From positions 1,364,001 to 1,428,000 of the forward strand of contig NZ_JAFNPF010000001.1 in assembly GCF_026535915.1 (NCBI RefSeq): a stretch of DNA of 64,000 nt. Reading direction: 5' to 3'. The translations under genes and the position numbers were made by a program. Below the pieces are notes generated by a model. The model was not told the origin of the DNA. It saw only the letters and a list, made by a program, of their open reading frames with translations, and searched no databases. Every line of letters begins with the position of its first letter. The first letter of the stretch is position 1. Below are positions 1-8,728 of the stretch, piece after piece. The stretch comes from Snodgrassella sp945267035 (GTDB taxonomy: Bacteria; Pseudomonadota; Gammaproteobacteria; Burkholderiales; Neisseriaceae).

Positions 1-281
1 ATATGGCCGTCATAGAAGATCTCAAACCACTACAAGTTTCCAACAGCGTGGAGTCATTAAACATCATGAATTCCGTGCTCAATGGGGAAAAGGGACCTTG
101 TCGAGACATCGTTGTGCTCAATGCAGCTGCTGCCATATATGCTTCCGATGTCGTTTCTTCATTAGAAGAGGGCGTCGATGCAGCCATATCAGCCATAGAT
201 TCAGGAAAAGCCAGAAACAAACAGCAAGAATTTATCCAGACGACACAACAGCTTTATGCAGAACAAGCAAAAAATGACTAA
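1..281 (+). CDS. trpD: Anthranilate phosphoribosyltransferase, C-terminal part (5' end outside window)
   Basis: The frame is open to the window edge and ends at TAA 279-281, so about 92 C-terminal residues are visible. The stretch with GEKGPCRD followed by NAAAAIYASD matches the C-terminal end of TrpD, where the usual family text is GEKGPARD then LNAAAALY, and SLEEGVDAA fits the last helices. TrpD joins anthranilate to phosphoribosyl pyrophosphate in the second step of tryptophan synthesis in the cytoplasm. The catalytic and substrate-binding N-terminal half lies outside the window, so activity cannot be judged. The next gene, serS, starts 109 bases downstream on the same strand, and no terminator is obvious between them. 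Confidence 0.9.
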   Translation, partial: MAVIEDLKPLQVSNSVESLNIMNSVLNGEKGPCRDIVVLNAAAAIYASDVVSSLEEGVDAAISAIDSGKARNKQQEFIQTTQQLYAEQAKND

Positions 282-390
282 TAGAATCACCTTTCTATAG
301 TAGAGTAGCAACTATATTTGACAGCTTACATCATAAACCCTTGATCAATCACACCAACGATCAACCAACTTGTAACTTAACTTTAAAATT

Positions 391-1686
391 ATGTTAGACA
401 TACAACTATTACGCCAAGACCTTAATAACGTCGCCCAAAAACTATTAAATCGAGGTTTCAAACTTGATACCGAAACCTTTCAATCATTAGAACAACAACG
501 TAAACAACTGCAATTGCGAACAGAAGAATTGCAGGCACAACGCAACAACCTTTCAAAACAAATTGGTGGATTGAAAGCACAGGGTCAACATGATCAAGCC
601 AACGAGATCATGGCAGAAGTGGCTAAAATTAAAATAGAACTGGAAGATACCGAACAGAAATATCAAAGCATACAAACCCAGATCAACGAAATGTTGCTAA
701 ACATTCCTAATTTACCTCATGTAGATGTTCCAGTGGGTAAAGATGAAAATGACAACATTGAAATCCGTCGTGTTGGCACCCCAAGAGAATTTGATTTTCC
801 CATCAAAGATCATGTTGATTTAGGTGAGCCACTAGGATTAGATTTTAAAACCGCATCTGAACTGTCTGGCGCACGTTTTAGCGTCATGCGTGGACCAATA
901 GCTCGTTTACATCGTGCCTTGGCGCAATTCATGCTTGATACCCATACCCAACAGCATGGTTATATCGAGCATTACACCCCATACATCGTCAATCCAGAAA
1001 TATTATTAGGTACCGGACAACTACCTAAATTTGCCGAAGACATGTACAAAATAGACTGTGGCTTAGATGAACAAAAACAAGAGCAATATCTTATTTCTAC
1101 AGCAGAAATTACCCTCACCAACACCGTGCGTGAACGCGTTTTAAGCAAAGACGAACTCCCCAAAAAATTAACAGCACATACCCCATGCTTCCGCTCTGAA
1201 GCTGGGTCATATGGTAAAGATACACGTGGACTGATCCGACAACATCAATTCGACAAAGTTGAAATGGTACAAATTCAACGACCAGAACATTCCTATGCCG
1301 CATTAGAAGAAATGGTTGGACATGCAGAAAAAATCCTGCAATTACTCGAATTACCATATCGCGTCATCGTACTCTGTACAGGTGATATGGGATTTGGTGC
1401 AGCCAAAACATATGATCTCGAAGTGTGGGTGCCAGCACAGAACACCTACCGCGAAATCTCCAGTTGTTCCAACTGTGAAGATTTTCAAGCACGCCGGATG
1501 CAGGCTCGATTCAAAGACGAGGAGGGCAAAAACCAACTGGTTCATACCTTAAATGGTTCAGGCTTGGCCGTCGGCCGGACTCTGGTAGCCATACTAGAGA
1601 ATCATCAAAATGCCGACGGTAGCATCAACATACCTAAAGCATTGCAACCATATTTAGGGGGGCAAAGCCTATTAAAAGCGGTATAA
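391..1686 (+). CDS. serS: Seryl-tRNA synthetase
   Basis: This class II aminoacyl-tRNA synthetase of 431 residues charges tRNA-Ser, and tRNA-Sec where present, with serine. Residues 1 to about 100 are the charged, Gln/Glu/Lys-rich antiparallel coiled-coil arm that grips the long variable arm of tRNA-Ser. The catalytic core has motif 2 around residue 267 (PCFRSEAGSYGKDTRG) and motif 3 around residue 388 (GSGLAVGRTLVAILENHQ). The length is normal for the family. The ATG at 391 gives the standard N-terminus MLDIQLLRQD, but no good Shine-Dalgarno sequence precedes it. A GC-rich hairpin followed by a T run lies just downstream at 1710-1754. Confidence 0.97.
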   Translation: MLDIQLLRQDLNNVAQKLLNRGFKLDTETFQSLEQQRKQLQLRTEELQAQRNNLSKQIGGLKAQGQHDQANEIMAEVAKIKIELEDTEQKYQSIQTQINEMLLNIPNLPHVDVPVGKDENDNIEIRRVGTPREFDFPIKDHVDLGEPLGLDFKTASELSGARFSVMRGPIARLHRALAQFMLDTHTQQHGYIEHYTPYIVNPEILLGTGQLPKFAEDMYKIDCGLDEQKQEQYLISTAEITLTNTVRERVLSKDELPKKLTAHTPCFRSEAGSYGKDTRGLIRQHQFDKVEMVQIQRPEHSYAALEEMVGHAEKILQLLELPYRVIVLCTGDMGFGAAKTYDLEVWVPAQNTYREISSCSNCEDFQARRMQARFKDEEGKNQLVHTLNGSGLAVGRTLVAILENHQNADGSINIPKALQPYLGGQSLLKAV

Positions 1687-1709
1687 CCCATAGTCTGCTA
1701 TAAAAAATA

Positions 1710-1754
1710 GGGCAAGTTATTCGGGATACAATCGGATAAACTTGCCCGTTTTTG
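1710..1754 (+). terminator. Intrinsic terminator of serS
   Basis: The 9-base arm GGGCAAGTT (1710-1718) pairs with AACTTGCCC (1739-1747), and GTTTTTGT follows directly. It lies 24 bases after the serS stop codon and upstream of tRNA-Lys. Confidence 0.7.
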
Positions 1755-1801
1755 TAAAGAAACCTATAATTTAGCACATCTTTTAAATATCACCATTATT
1801 T

Positions 1802-1877
1802 GGGTCGTTAGCTCAGTTGGTAGAGCAGTGGACTCTTAATCCATTTGTCCAGGGTTCGATCCCCTGACGACCCACCA
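1802..1877 (+). tRNA. tRNA-Lys (anticodon CTT)
   Basis: This is a full 76-base cloverleaf. The acceptor arm pairs GGGTCGT (1802-1808) with ACGACCC (1867-1873), followed by discriminator A and an encoded CCA (1875-1877). The D-arm text TAGCTCAGTTGGTAGAGCA and T-loop GGTTCGATCC are standard. The anticodon loop CTCTTAA gives CTT, which reads AAG lysine codons. The anticodon stem closes with one G-U pair. Confidence 0.96.
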
Positions 1878-2242
1878 AAAATCAGAATATTAATTTAATA
1901 TCATCCAAAAACTTCAAATCCTGAACTCCAACTACAATTAGTCGTGAATATTTTTCGCGAATATCTCTGCTCTGGTTTTAAGCGACTTCTTACCAGCCTC
2001 GCTACCATTAACTATCTACGTCTTACCGACAGATTCTTGGTGTTTTCTCTATCCGTAAAATAAATTTAACAAGACATCAAAGAAAAATTTAGGATATTTC
2101 ATAAAATATTAAACGGCAAAACTTAATTATGTATGATTTGAGTACGACATTTTTCGTTTAACTGATAATAAATTTTCATTAATGAAACATCTTAATAACA
2201 ATTTAAACCTGAACTCGAATTTAACAAATTTAAGGTACACCA
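1878..2242. other. AT-rich intergenic region before the S24 repressor
   Basis: No gene was found in these 365 bases. The only structure of note is the palindrome at 2174-2187, listed separately. A Shine-Dalgarno-like AAGGT (2232-2236) precedes the next gene. Confidence 0.5.
2174..2187. promoter_or_regulatory. Perfect 14-base palindrome, candidate operator
   Basis: TTTCATTAATGAAA reads the same on both strands and lies 55 bases before the start of the S24-type repressor gene. Repressors of this class usually bind palindromes of about this length near their own promoter, so autoregulation is a reasonable guess. Only one copy was noticed, and in AT-rich DNA a chance palindrome cannot be excluded. 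Confidence 0.3.
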
Positions 2243-2920
2243 ATGAGCCTAAAAGAGCGGTTGAAATTAGCTAGATCGGCAAAAGGGATTAGTCAAAAAG
2301 ATTTAGCTGCCAAAATCGGAAGGAACCAATCTGCCATAGCTGCACTTGAATCGGGAAGAAATAAAGAAAGTACCAACATTGCGACTATCGCCAAAGTACT
2401 TGATGTCGATCCTGTTTGGCTTGAAACGGGCATTGGCAATATGAAAATTCAAAAAGAGTGTATTGCAGGTTCATTGGATGATGCAGGGATATCGGGCTTT
2501 GTGCAATTCAAACGAGTTGATTTAAAAGCCACCATGGGAGTTGGAGAATTAAACAATAATACTCAGGATGAGGTACACAGTATTGAAGTTTCAAAAAGCT
2601 GGGCACTTAAAAACATCGGGAATATCTCTAACCATATTGCCATTATGACCGCAATTGACAATTCCATGGCTCCTACAATCGAAACTGGTGATTTATTGTT
2701 CGTTAACTTATCTTGTAAGTGCCATAAAGAAGATGGAATTTATATTATAGATACCCCTAAAGGCTGGAAAATTAGACGCCTTCAAACAATGATCAATGGT
2801 GATTTACAAATAATCAGTGATAATAAAAAATATGTTACGGAGTTAATACCGATGAGCAAGCGCAAAACAATCAACATTTTCGCCAAAGTTCAAGCAGCCT
2901 GGTCTCATCAAACTTTATAA
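2243..2920 (+). CDS. Phage-type XRE/S24 repressor, probably not self-cleaving
   Basis: This 225-residue transcriptional regulator has an N-terminal XRE helix-turn-helix (residues about 4-60, with GISQKDLAAKIGRNQSAIAA as the recognition region) and a C-terminal LexA/CI-type S24 domain (about 90-218). The nucleophile Ser is visible in DNSMAPTIETGD (Ser141). In LexA and lambda CI the catalytic Lys sits in VKRL or FKKL; here the aligned text is IRRL, with Arg at 178. The usual Ala-Gly cleavage bond upstream reads Met-Gly (98-99, in KATMGVGE). The S24 fold may therefore serve only for dimerisation. There is no prophage around it: neighbours are tRNA-Lys and ppa, so it may be a domesticated phage repressor left at a tRNA gene. 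AAGGT before the ATG supports the start. Confidence 0.85.
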   Translation: MSLKERLKLARSAKGISQKDLAAKIGRNQSAIAALESGRNKESTNIATIAKVLDVDPVWLETGIGNMKIQKECIAGSLDDAGISGFVQFKRVDLKATMGVGELNNNTQDEVHSIEVSKSWALKNIGNISNHIAIMTAIDNSMAPTIETGDLLFVNLSCKCHKEDGIYIIDTPKGWKIRRLQTMINGDLQIISDNKKYVTELIPMSKRKTINIFAKVQAAWSHQTL

Positions 2921-3122
2921 AAATAATTGAGTTTTATATTGCTTTCTTCAAAATCATGAAATTAGTCAATAATACAGCTAAGTTAGTTAAATTTTTTTCT
3001 TTGAATTACCCTGATTCAATCAATTTTAATCATACGCAACGAAATAAATAACCATAATATAGTGGGCAAAAATAGAGTGGTTGTTTACAATATAGAGTTT
3101 GTTAAATATCTAGGAAAGACCA

Positions 3123-3653
3123 ATGGCAGATTTCAATCAAATTCTTGACGCTGGAGAAGTAGACAGTGGCATCATCAATATTGTTGTAGAAATTCCAGCA
3201 GGTTCAAATCATAAAATCGAGTGGGATAGAAAACTCGGGGTCATGAAACTTGATCGTGTCGAACCCATCATTTTTGCCAAACCTACAAACTATGGTTTTA
3301 TTCCACAAACCTTGGACGAAGATGGCGATGAATTAGACGCCTTGATCATTACAGAACAGCCATTAGCCACCGGAATATATATGCAAGCGCGTATTATTGG
3401 TGTCATGAAATTTGTAGACGATGGTGAAGTCGATGACAAAATTGTCGTAGTACCAGCTGATGATCGTCAAACAGGAAATGCCATTCAAACATTAGACGAT
3501 TTACCGGCACAATTAATTAAACAGATTGAGTTCCATTTCAATCATTATAAAGATCTAAAAAAAGCCGGATCTACACAAGTTACACATTGGGGCGATATTG
3601 CTGAAGCAAAAGCAGTGATTAAAGAATCACAGCAACGCTGGAAAAAACAGTAA
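3123..3653 (+). CDS. ppa: Inorganic pyrophosphatase (family I)
   Basis: This soluble 176-residue enzyme hydrolyses pyrophosphate to two phosphates and so pulls nucleic acid, protein and nucleotide-sugar synthesis forward. The family signature DEDGDELDAL is present near residues 61-70 with its metal-binding aspartates. Other active-site segments are EIPAGSNHKIEWD (about 23-35), KPTNYGFIPQT and VVPADDRQTG. The length matches bacterial hexameric PPases. AGGAAAGACC lies just before the ATG and supports the start. A long hairpin at 3704-3745 lies downstream. Confidence 0.96.
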   Translation: MADFNQILDAGEVDSGIINIVVEIPAGSNHKIEWDRKLGVMKLDRVEPIIFAKPTNYGFIPQTLDEDGDELDALIITEQPLATGIYMQARIIGVMKFVDDGEVDDKIVVVPADDRQTGNAIQTLDDLPAQLIKQIEFHFNHYKDLKKAGSTQVTHWGDIAEAKAVIKESQQRWKKQ

Positions 3654-4068
3654 CAGCAATCCATAATTAAAGTTGGCTTAACGCCAAAACGAGTAATTGT
3701 AGGGCAGTATTTGATTCTTAAGGGGAATAGCTAATCAAATACTGCTTCAATTCCATACATAAAATTTAACATAATATATATTATGCGAAATTAAAAAATA
3801 GAATAATTACCATATTAAGATTGACTATACCTTGGAACATTGATCACTAAATCATCCATCTGTTTAACTCAAAACACGTTTTAATACCGTAACCAGTATT
3901 AAAACTACTAGAGATAATTTTAGCGTAAAATAATGCATTTAAATTTGTTTTAGTTGCTTTAAACTGTATCATGATTGCAGAAATCTCATATTGATACCTT
4001 AATCAATTCTAAATTCAATACTGATTATGTTTTAAAACAATATATTAGGATTGAAATAGTCCAAAACT
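3654..4068. other. Intergenic region between ppa and polA
   Basis: No gene was found in these 415 bases. They hold a short hairpin (TTGGC-TTAAC-GCCAA near 3673-3687) and the 13-base inverted repeat at 3704-3745. The rest is AT-rich and presumably contains the polA promoter, which I cannot place with confidence. Confidence 0.5.
3704..3745. repeat. 13-base perfect inverted repeat with 16-base loop
   Basis: GCAGTATTTGATT (3704-3716) pairs exactly with AATCAAATACTGC (3733-3745). It lies 50 bases after the ppa stop. There is no clean T run after it, so it may be a weak terminator, an mRNA-stabilising hairpin or part of a small RNA. Confidence 0.6.
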
Positions 4069-6891
4069 ATGGAAAAAAACATGCATAAAACCTTATTACT
4101 TGTCGATGGTTCCTCGTATTTATACCGTGCATATCACGCATTAGCACCTTTAACCAGTCCAACTGGTATGCCAACAGGCGCATTATATGGGGTGCTGAAT
4201 ATGTTACGCCGGTTGCGTTTGGATACACCGCACGACTATGCATGTTGTGTCTTTGATGCTAAAGGTGAAAATTTTCGTCATCAGCTGTATCAAGCTTATA
4301 AAGCCAACCGTCCACCCATGCCTGAAGATCTTTGTCCTCAAGCTGAAGCCTTACCACAACTAGTCAAATTAATGGGATGGCCAATTTTATCTGTTAAAGG
4401 TGTTGAAGCAGATGATGTGATCGGAACATTAGCCTGTCAAGCTGAGAAAGAAGGATTTAAAGTCATTGTCTCAACTGGCGACAAAGACATGGCACAGTTG
4501 GTTAATGATCAAGTTACACTTGTGAATACCATGAAAAATGAACGTCTAGACATTGCCGGAGTAAAAGAAAAATTCGGCGTCTATCCAGATCAAATTATTG
4601 ATTATCTTGCTTTAATTGGAGATAAAGTAGACAACGTCCCTGGTGTTGACAAATGCGGTCCTAAAACTGCGGTAAAATGGTTGCAGGAATATGGATCATT
4701 ACAAAACATTATGCAAAATGCTGATCATATTAAAGGAAAAGTTGGAGAAAATTTACGTGCCGCACTCCCAGATTTACCTCTTTCTTATCAACTTATTACC
4801 ATTAAAACCGATGTTGATTTACAAAATGATCTCCCAAACGGTTTAAATGATTTAACCCGCCATTCCCCCCAATGGGCGGACCTAATTCCCCAATTTCAAC
4901 AGCTAGGCTTCAAAACTTGGTTGAAAGAAGCGCAACAAAAAGTTGCAGAAAAAGATTCAATCGTTTCATCACATTCTACACATACTCAACCAAGTGAAGA
5001 TTTATTTAGCCAACCTCCAGCATCATTGTTGACATCTGAACCTTCTACTATTTCGTCCGCACAGATCGATAAGCTTAAATTAGCTCCCAAAAATTACCGT
5101 GCCATCACTACAGCCGAGCAACTCAAGGATTTGTTGAAACAATTGGATGAAGCTGACACCATTGCATTGGATACTGAAACCAACAGTTTAGATGCAATTA
5201 ATGCAAAACTAATTGGTATTAGCATCGCCTTTGCGCCAGGTGATGCAGTTTATATTCCTGTTGACCACAGCCAAACTGCCGTTGCCGAACAATTACCCTT
5301 AAACACAGTGCTCAATGCATTAAAACCTTATCTAGAGGCCGAAAATCTAAAGATAATTGGTCAAAACATCAAATATGATCAGCATGTATTAGCTAATTAT
5401 CATATTAAGCTTAAAGGTATTAGCGGTGATTCCATGCTGGCTTCTTATATTGTGGAAAGCCATTTAGGACATGGTTTAGATGAACTTGCCTTAAGACACC
5501 TAAATTGGAACACCATTCATTATGAAGACCTTTGTGGCAAAGGTGCCAAGCAAATTAGTTTTGCCGATGTTGCCTTAGACGATGCTGTTCATTATGCTGC
5601 TGAAGATGCAGATGTAGCATTTCGATTGGAACGTTTGCTACGTCAGCAAATGAACCCTGCACAGCTTTCCCTTTATGAAACGCTCGAGATACCAGTTGAA
5701 CAAGTACTATTTAACATGGAGCAAACCGGTGTACTTATTGATCGAGACGAGCTAAACAAACAAAGTCATGAGCTGGGTACAGAGTTATTGGCTTTGGAAG
5801 AACAAGCTTACGATCTGGCAGGACAACCATTTAATTTGAATTCTCCCAAACAACTTCAATCAATCCTATTTGAAAAAATGGGTATACCGACTACAGGCTT
5901 AAAAAAAACTGCCTCAGGGGGGTACTCAACCAACGAATCTGTTTTAGAAAAACTTGCGCTTGATTATCCCCTACCCAAATTAATCTTGCAGACAAGAACA
6001 CTTTCTAAATTAAAATCAACCTATACCGATAAACTTCCTCAATTGATTGATTCGCGAACAGGTCGAGTTCATACAACTTATGCTCAGGCAGTAGCTATCA
6101 CCGGAAGATTGGCGAGTAACAACCCTAATCTACAAAATATCCCTATTCGTACAGAGATAGGACGTCGCATTCGACGTAGTTTTATTGCGCCAGATAAGCA
6201 CAAACTCATTAGTGCCGACTACTCACAAATAGAATTGCGCATCATGGCTCATCTTTCAAATGATGCCACCTTAATTGAATCCTTCCAAAACAATGAAGAT
6301 ATTCATAAGCGCACTGCAGCTGAAATTTTTGGCATTGATCAAAAAAATGTGACTGCAGAACAACGAAGATATGCCAAAACAATTAATTTTGGTTTAATTT
6401 ACGGTATGAGCGAATATGGACTTTCCAAATCCTTAGGTATAGAAGTACAAGCTGCACAACACTTTATTTCCCGTTATTTTAACCGTTATCCTGGTGTACA
6501 TGAGTACATGGAGAGAATTAAAGAACAGGCATTACAGTCCGGTTATGTAGAAACGATCTTTGGTAGAAGACTTTATTTACCGGGTTTGAAAAGCCAAAAT
6601 GGAAACGAACGTGCAGGAGCATTTCGAGCAGCAATCAATGCACCGATGCAAGGAACCGCATCCGATTTAATTAAACGAGCCATGATTCATGTTCAGCATT
6701 GGTTGGAACAAGATAACTTAGCAAGTCGCTTAATTATGCAAGTTCATGATGAATTAGTACTTGAAGTACCAGACAGTGAAGTCACCATTGTAAAAAAAAT
6801 ATTGCCAGAAATTATGGCCAACGTAGCACAATTAAAAGTTCCGCTAATCGCAGATGTTGGTGTTGGAGATAACTGGGACGAAGCTCATTAG
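4069..6891 (+). CDS. polA: DNA polymerase I
   Basis: This 940-residue enzyme does gap filling, Okazaki-fragment maturation and repair synthesis. Three domains are visible. The 5' nuclease domain spans about 1-290 (LLLVDGSSYLYRAYHAL, then STGDKDMAQLV and GDKVDNVPGV). The 3'-5' proofreading domain has DTETNSLD near 366, NIKYDQHVL and YAAEDADVAF, so its metal ligands are intact. The family A polymerase domain has motif A SADYSQIELRIMAHL near 715, motif B RRYAKTINFGLIYG near 766 and motif C QVHDELVLEV near 891. A proline/serine-rich linker of about 50 residues separates the first two domains. The ATG at 4081 is an alternative start with GGA eight bases before it. A terminator shared with rpe follows. 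Confidence 0.97.
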   Translation: MEKNMHKTLLLVDGSSYLYRAYHALAPLTSPTGMPTGALYGVLNMLRRLRLDTPHDYACCVFDAKGENFRHQLYQAYKANRPPMPEDLCPQAEALPQLVKLMGWPILSVKGVEADDVIGTLACQAEKEGFKVIVSTGDKDMAQLVNDQVTLVNTMKNERLDIAGVKEKFGVYPDQIIDYLALIGDKVDNVPGVDKCGPKTAVKWLQEYGSLQNIMQNADHIKGKVGENLRAALPDLPLSYQLITIKTDVDLQNDLPNGLNDLTRHSPQWADLIPQFQQLGFKTWLKEAQQKVAEKDSIVSSHSTHTQPSEDLFSQPPASLLTSEPSTISSAQIDKLKLAPKNYRAITTAEQLKDLLKQLDEADTIALDTETNSLDAINAKLIGISIAFAPGDAVYIPVDHSQTAVAEQLPLNTVLNALKPYLEAENLKIIGQNIKYDQHVLANYHIKLKGISGDSMLASYIVESHLGHGLDELALRHLNWNTIHYEDLCGKGAKQISFADVALDDAVHYAAEDADVAFRLERLLRQQMNPAQLSLYETLEIPVEQVLFNMEQTGVLIDRDELNKQSHELGTELLALEEQAYDLAGQPFNLNSPKQLQSILFEKMGIPTTGLKKTASGGYSTNESVLEKLALDYPLPKLILQTRTLSKLKSTYTDKLPQLIDSRTGRVHTTYAQAVAITGRLASNNPNLQNIPIRTEIGRRIRRSFIAPDKHKLISADYSQIELRIMAHLSNDATLIESFQNNEDIHKRTAAEIFGIDQKNVTAEQRRYAKTINFGLIYGMSEYGLSKSLGIEVQAAQHFISRYFNRYPGVHEYMERIKEQALQSGYVETIFGRRLYLPGLKSQNGNERAGAFRAAINAPMQGTASDLIKRAMIHVQHWLEQDNLASRLIMQVHDELVLEVPDSEVTIVKKILPEIMANVAQLKVPLIADVGVGDNWDEAH

Positions 6892-6898
6892 CCAGCAA

Positions 6899-6933
6899 AA
6901 AAAAGACTGATAAATTCCTATCAGTCTTTTTTT
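6899..6933. terminator. Bidirectional terminator between polA and rpe
   Basis: AAAAGACTGATA (6901-6912) pairs with TATCAGTCTTTT (6919-6930) around a 6-base loop, with T runs in both directions. The genes on each side converge, so one hairpin can serve both. Confidence 0.85.
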
Positions 6934-6951
6934 AAATTCGTCTAGATATAC

Positions 6952-7644
6952 TTAGCTCAAATCTAATTGTTGTCGCATAGCAGTAATTTGTTGCGCATAA
7001 TCTTTCTTACCAAATATTGCTGATCCAGCCACAAAAGTATCTGCGCCAGCTCGCGCAATCTGTGCAATGTTATCTACTTTAACGCCGCCATCAACTTCCA
7101 AACGGATTGTTTGCCCACCCTCTCCTACATAACGATCAATCATCTGCCGCACAAGACGGATTTTGTTTAAACATTCTGGAATAAAAGTCTGGCCGCCAAA
7201 GCCAGGATTGACAGACATGATTAATACCACGTCAAGCTTAGCCAAGACATGCTCTAATATATAGACAGGAGTAGCTGGATTGAGTACTAACCCAGCCTGA
7301 CATCCCGCCTCCTTAATTAAACTTAAACTACGGTCAATGTGTCTAGTAGCTTCTGGATGAAACGTAATAATATCTGCTCCAGCAGAAGCAAAGCGAGAAA
7401 TCATCTCATCCACAGGTTCGACCATAAGGTGAACATCTATTGGTACAGTAGCATATGGCTTAAGTGCAGCACATACCATAGGCCCCAGAGTCAGATTTGG
7501 AACATAATGATTATCCATAACATCAAAATGAATCCAGTCTGCCCCTGCTGCGATAACAGACTGAATTTCATTACCGAGACAGGCAAAATCTGCTGATAAA
7601 ATACTGGGTGCTATAAAAAATTTTGATTTAGCTAACTCATTCAT
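6952..7644 (-). CDS. rpe: Ribulose-phosphate 3-epimerase
   Basis: This 230-residue TIM-barrel enzyme interconverts ribulose 5-phosphate and xylulose 5-phosphate in the pentose phosphate pathway. The family segments run in order: APSILSADFACLG, HFDVMDNHYVPNLTLGP (metal-binding His/Asp), DVHLMVEP, VNPGFGGQTF (metal/phosphate site) and LEVDGGVK. The length is normal. It is transcribed toward polA and shares its terminator. The next gene upstream, the Spy-like one, is divergent, with about 120 bases between the two starts for both promoters. Confidence 0.96.
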   Translation of the reverse strand: MNELAKSKFFIAPSILSADFACLGNEIQSVIAAGADWIHFDVMDNHYVPNLTLGPMVCAALKPYATVPIDVHLMVEPVDEMISRFASAGADIITFHPEATRHIDRSLSLIKEAGCQAGLVLNPATPVYILEHVLAKLDVVLIMSVNPGFGGQTFIPECLNKIRLVRQMIDRYVGEGGQTIRLEVDGGVKVDNIAQIARAGADTFVAGSAIFGKKDYAQQITAMRQQLDLS

Positions 7645-7763
7645 TGATCATAAATACCTGTATTAAATAAACATATTTACGCAAGTTTACTGCCATTATA
7701 GGCGTTTGACCAGTAGATAAGTATACTAATAAAAAAATATTGGCGTTATCAAGGAAAGCTAAA

Positions 7764-8165
7764 ATGGGCTTATCATTTTGGAAATGGTTTATTTCTTTTT
7801 GTTTGGGGTGCTTTGTTAGCTCAATTTCTTTTGCTGTAATGGCTGCCGATAACAACACTTGTGATATACGCAAACTTGAGTTGACTCAAATGCAAAAAGC
7901 GCGTTTACGTTTGATTCGTATGCAGTTTAAACGTAATACTTCAAGCAATTTACAACTTATTGCCAACAACACTCGTAAAAATGATCATCTAAATCAAATT
8001 TTGATGCAGTCAAAATTTAACGAGGCTGAAGCTAAACGCTATGTTCTAAATCATTATATGCCAAGAATGCAACAAGATGTAAATGAGTTAAAAGTTCAAC
8101 ATGAATTTCTCCAGATTCTGAATCATCAGCAACGTCGCAACTGGATAAATAATTGTTTCCATTAA
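7764..8165 (+). CDS. Small periplasmic Spy/CpxP-like LTxxQ protein
   Basis: The protein is about 133 residues from the ATG at 7764. That start is favoured by AAGGAAA (7751-7757) six bases before it, over an in-frame TTG at 7740. An N-terminal hydrophobic segment ending in VMAADN looks like a cleaved signal peptide. The mature part is helical and basic, with ELTQMQKARL, a clear LTxxQ motif, and a second weaker copy near the end, LNHQQRRNW. This is the layout of the Spy/CpxP family of periplasmic chaperones and envelope-stress sensors. Two cysteines (in NTCDIRKL and the C-terminal NNCFH) could form a disulfide. It converges on the minor-pilin operon, which may be coincidence. The family call is moderate and the exact role unknown. 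Confidence 0.65.
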   Translation: MGLSFWKWFISFCLGCFVSSISFAVMAADNNTCDIRKLELTQMQKARLRLIRMQFKRNTSSNLQLIANNTRKNDHLNQILMQSKFNEAEAKRYVLNHYMPRMQQDVNELKVQHEFLQILNHQQRRNWINNCFH

Positions 8166-8230
8166 TTAAATGATGCTGCCACCATGACACAGATCCAGAG
8201 AAAGTTATTTTGCTGTACCCAATTGAGATT

Positions 8231-8728
8231 TTATGGTTGAGAACATTTAGCACTTTTTGATGCATCTGCAATTGTAGACAAACTTTCTTTGCCTGCTTTG
8301 CAATAATAAACAACAGAATCCTTACTTGAAATCCATACCCCTTTTTTAAGATAGGTACCACTTATCGGATCAGCATATAAAATATATGATGAACAAGGCG
8401 CACTTTTATCATCACCACATTTTACCCCTGCTGTAAACTTATTTGTTAAATTTTGATTGAGGGTTATAAGTGGTTTAATATCGTTTTCGCTAATATTGCC
8501 CGAAAACATAGTAAGTTTTTTCTTTGCAACATTTTGGTTAGCTGACATTAACACAGTAGCAGCATCAGCTAAGTCAGCTTTTTCCATGTATTTTTGATAT
8601 AAAGGTAGAGCTATGGCTACCAAAACACCCATGATTATTAACACAATCATTAGTTCAATTATACTAAAACCTTTATTTAGGGCTGCCTTATCTATTTTAA
8701 TGTCTTTGATATAAAATCTATTATTCAT
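8231..8728 (-). CDS. pilX: Type IV minor pilin, PilX-like
   Basis: This 165-residue pilin-like protein has a class III prepilin leader cut after Gly in NKGFSIIELMIVLIIMG. Phe is at +1 and Glu at +5 of the mature protein, followed by the usual hydrophobic helix. The C-terminal part has cysteines in VYYCKAG and SAKCSQP that would close a pilin-type disulfide loop. It is last of five prepilin genes downstream of dnaB, the place held by pilX in meningococci, where PilX promotes aggregation and adhesion. Its start overlaps the end of the upstream gene by 8 bases, which suggests translational coupling. It could equally be called a generic PilE-like minor pilin; position is the main reason for pilX. 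Confidence 0.8.
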   Translation of the reverse strand: MNNRFYIKDIKIDKAALNKGFSIIELMIVLIIMGVLVAIALPLYQKYMEKADLADAATVLMSANQNVAKKKLTMFSGNISENDIKPLITLNQNLTNKFTAGVKCGDDKSAPCSSYILYADPISGTYLKKGVWISSKDSVVYYCKAGKESLSTIADASKSAKCSQP

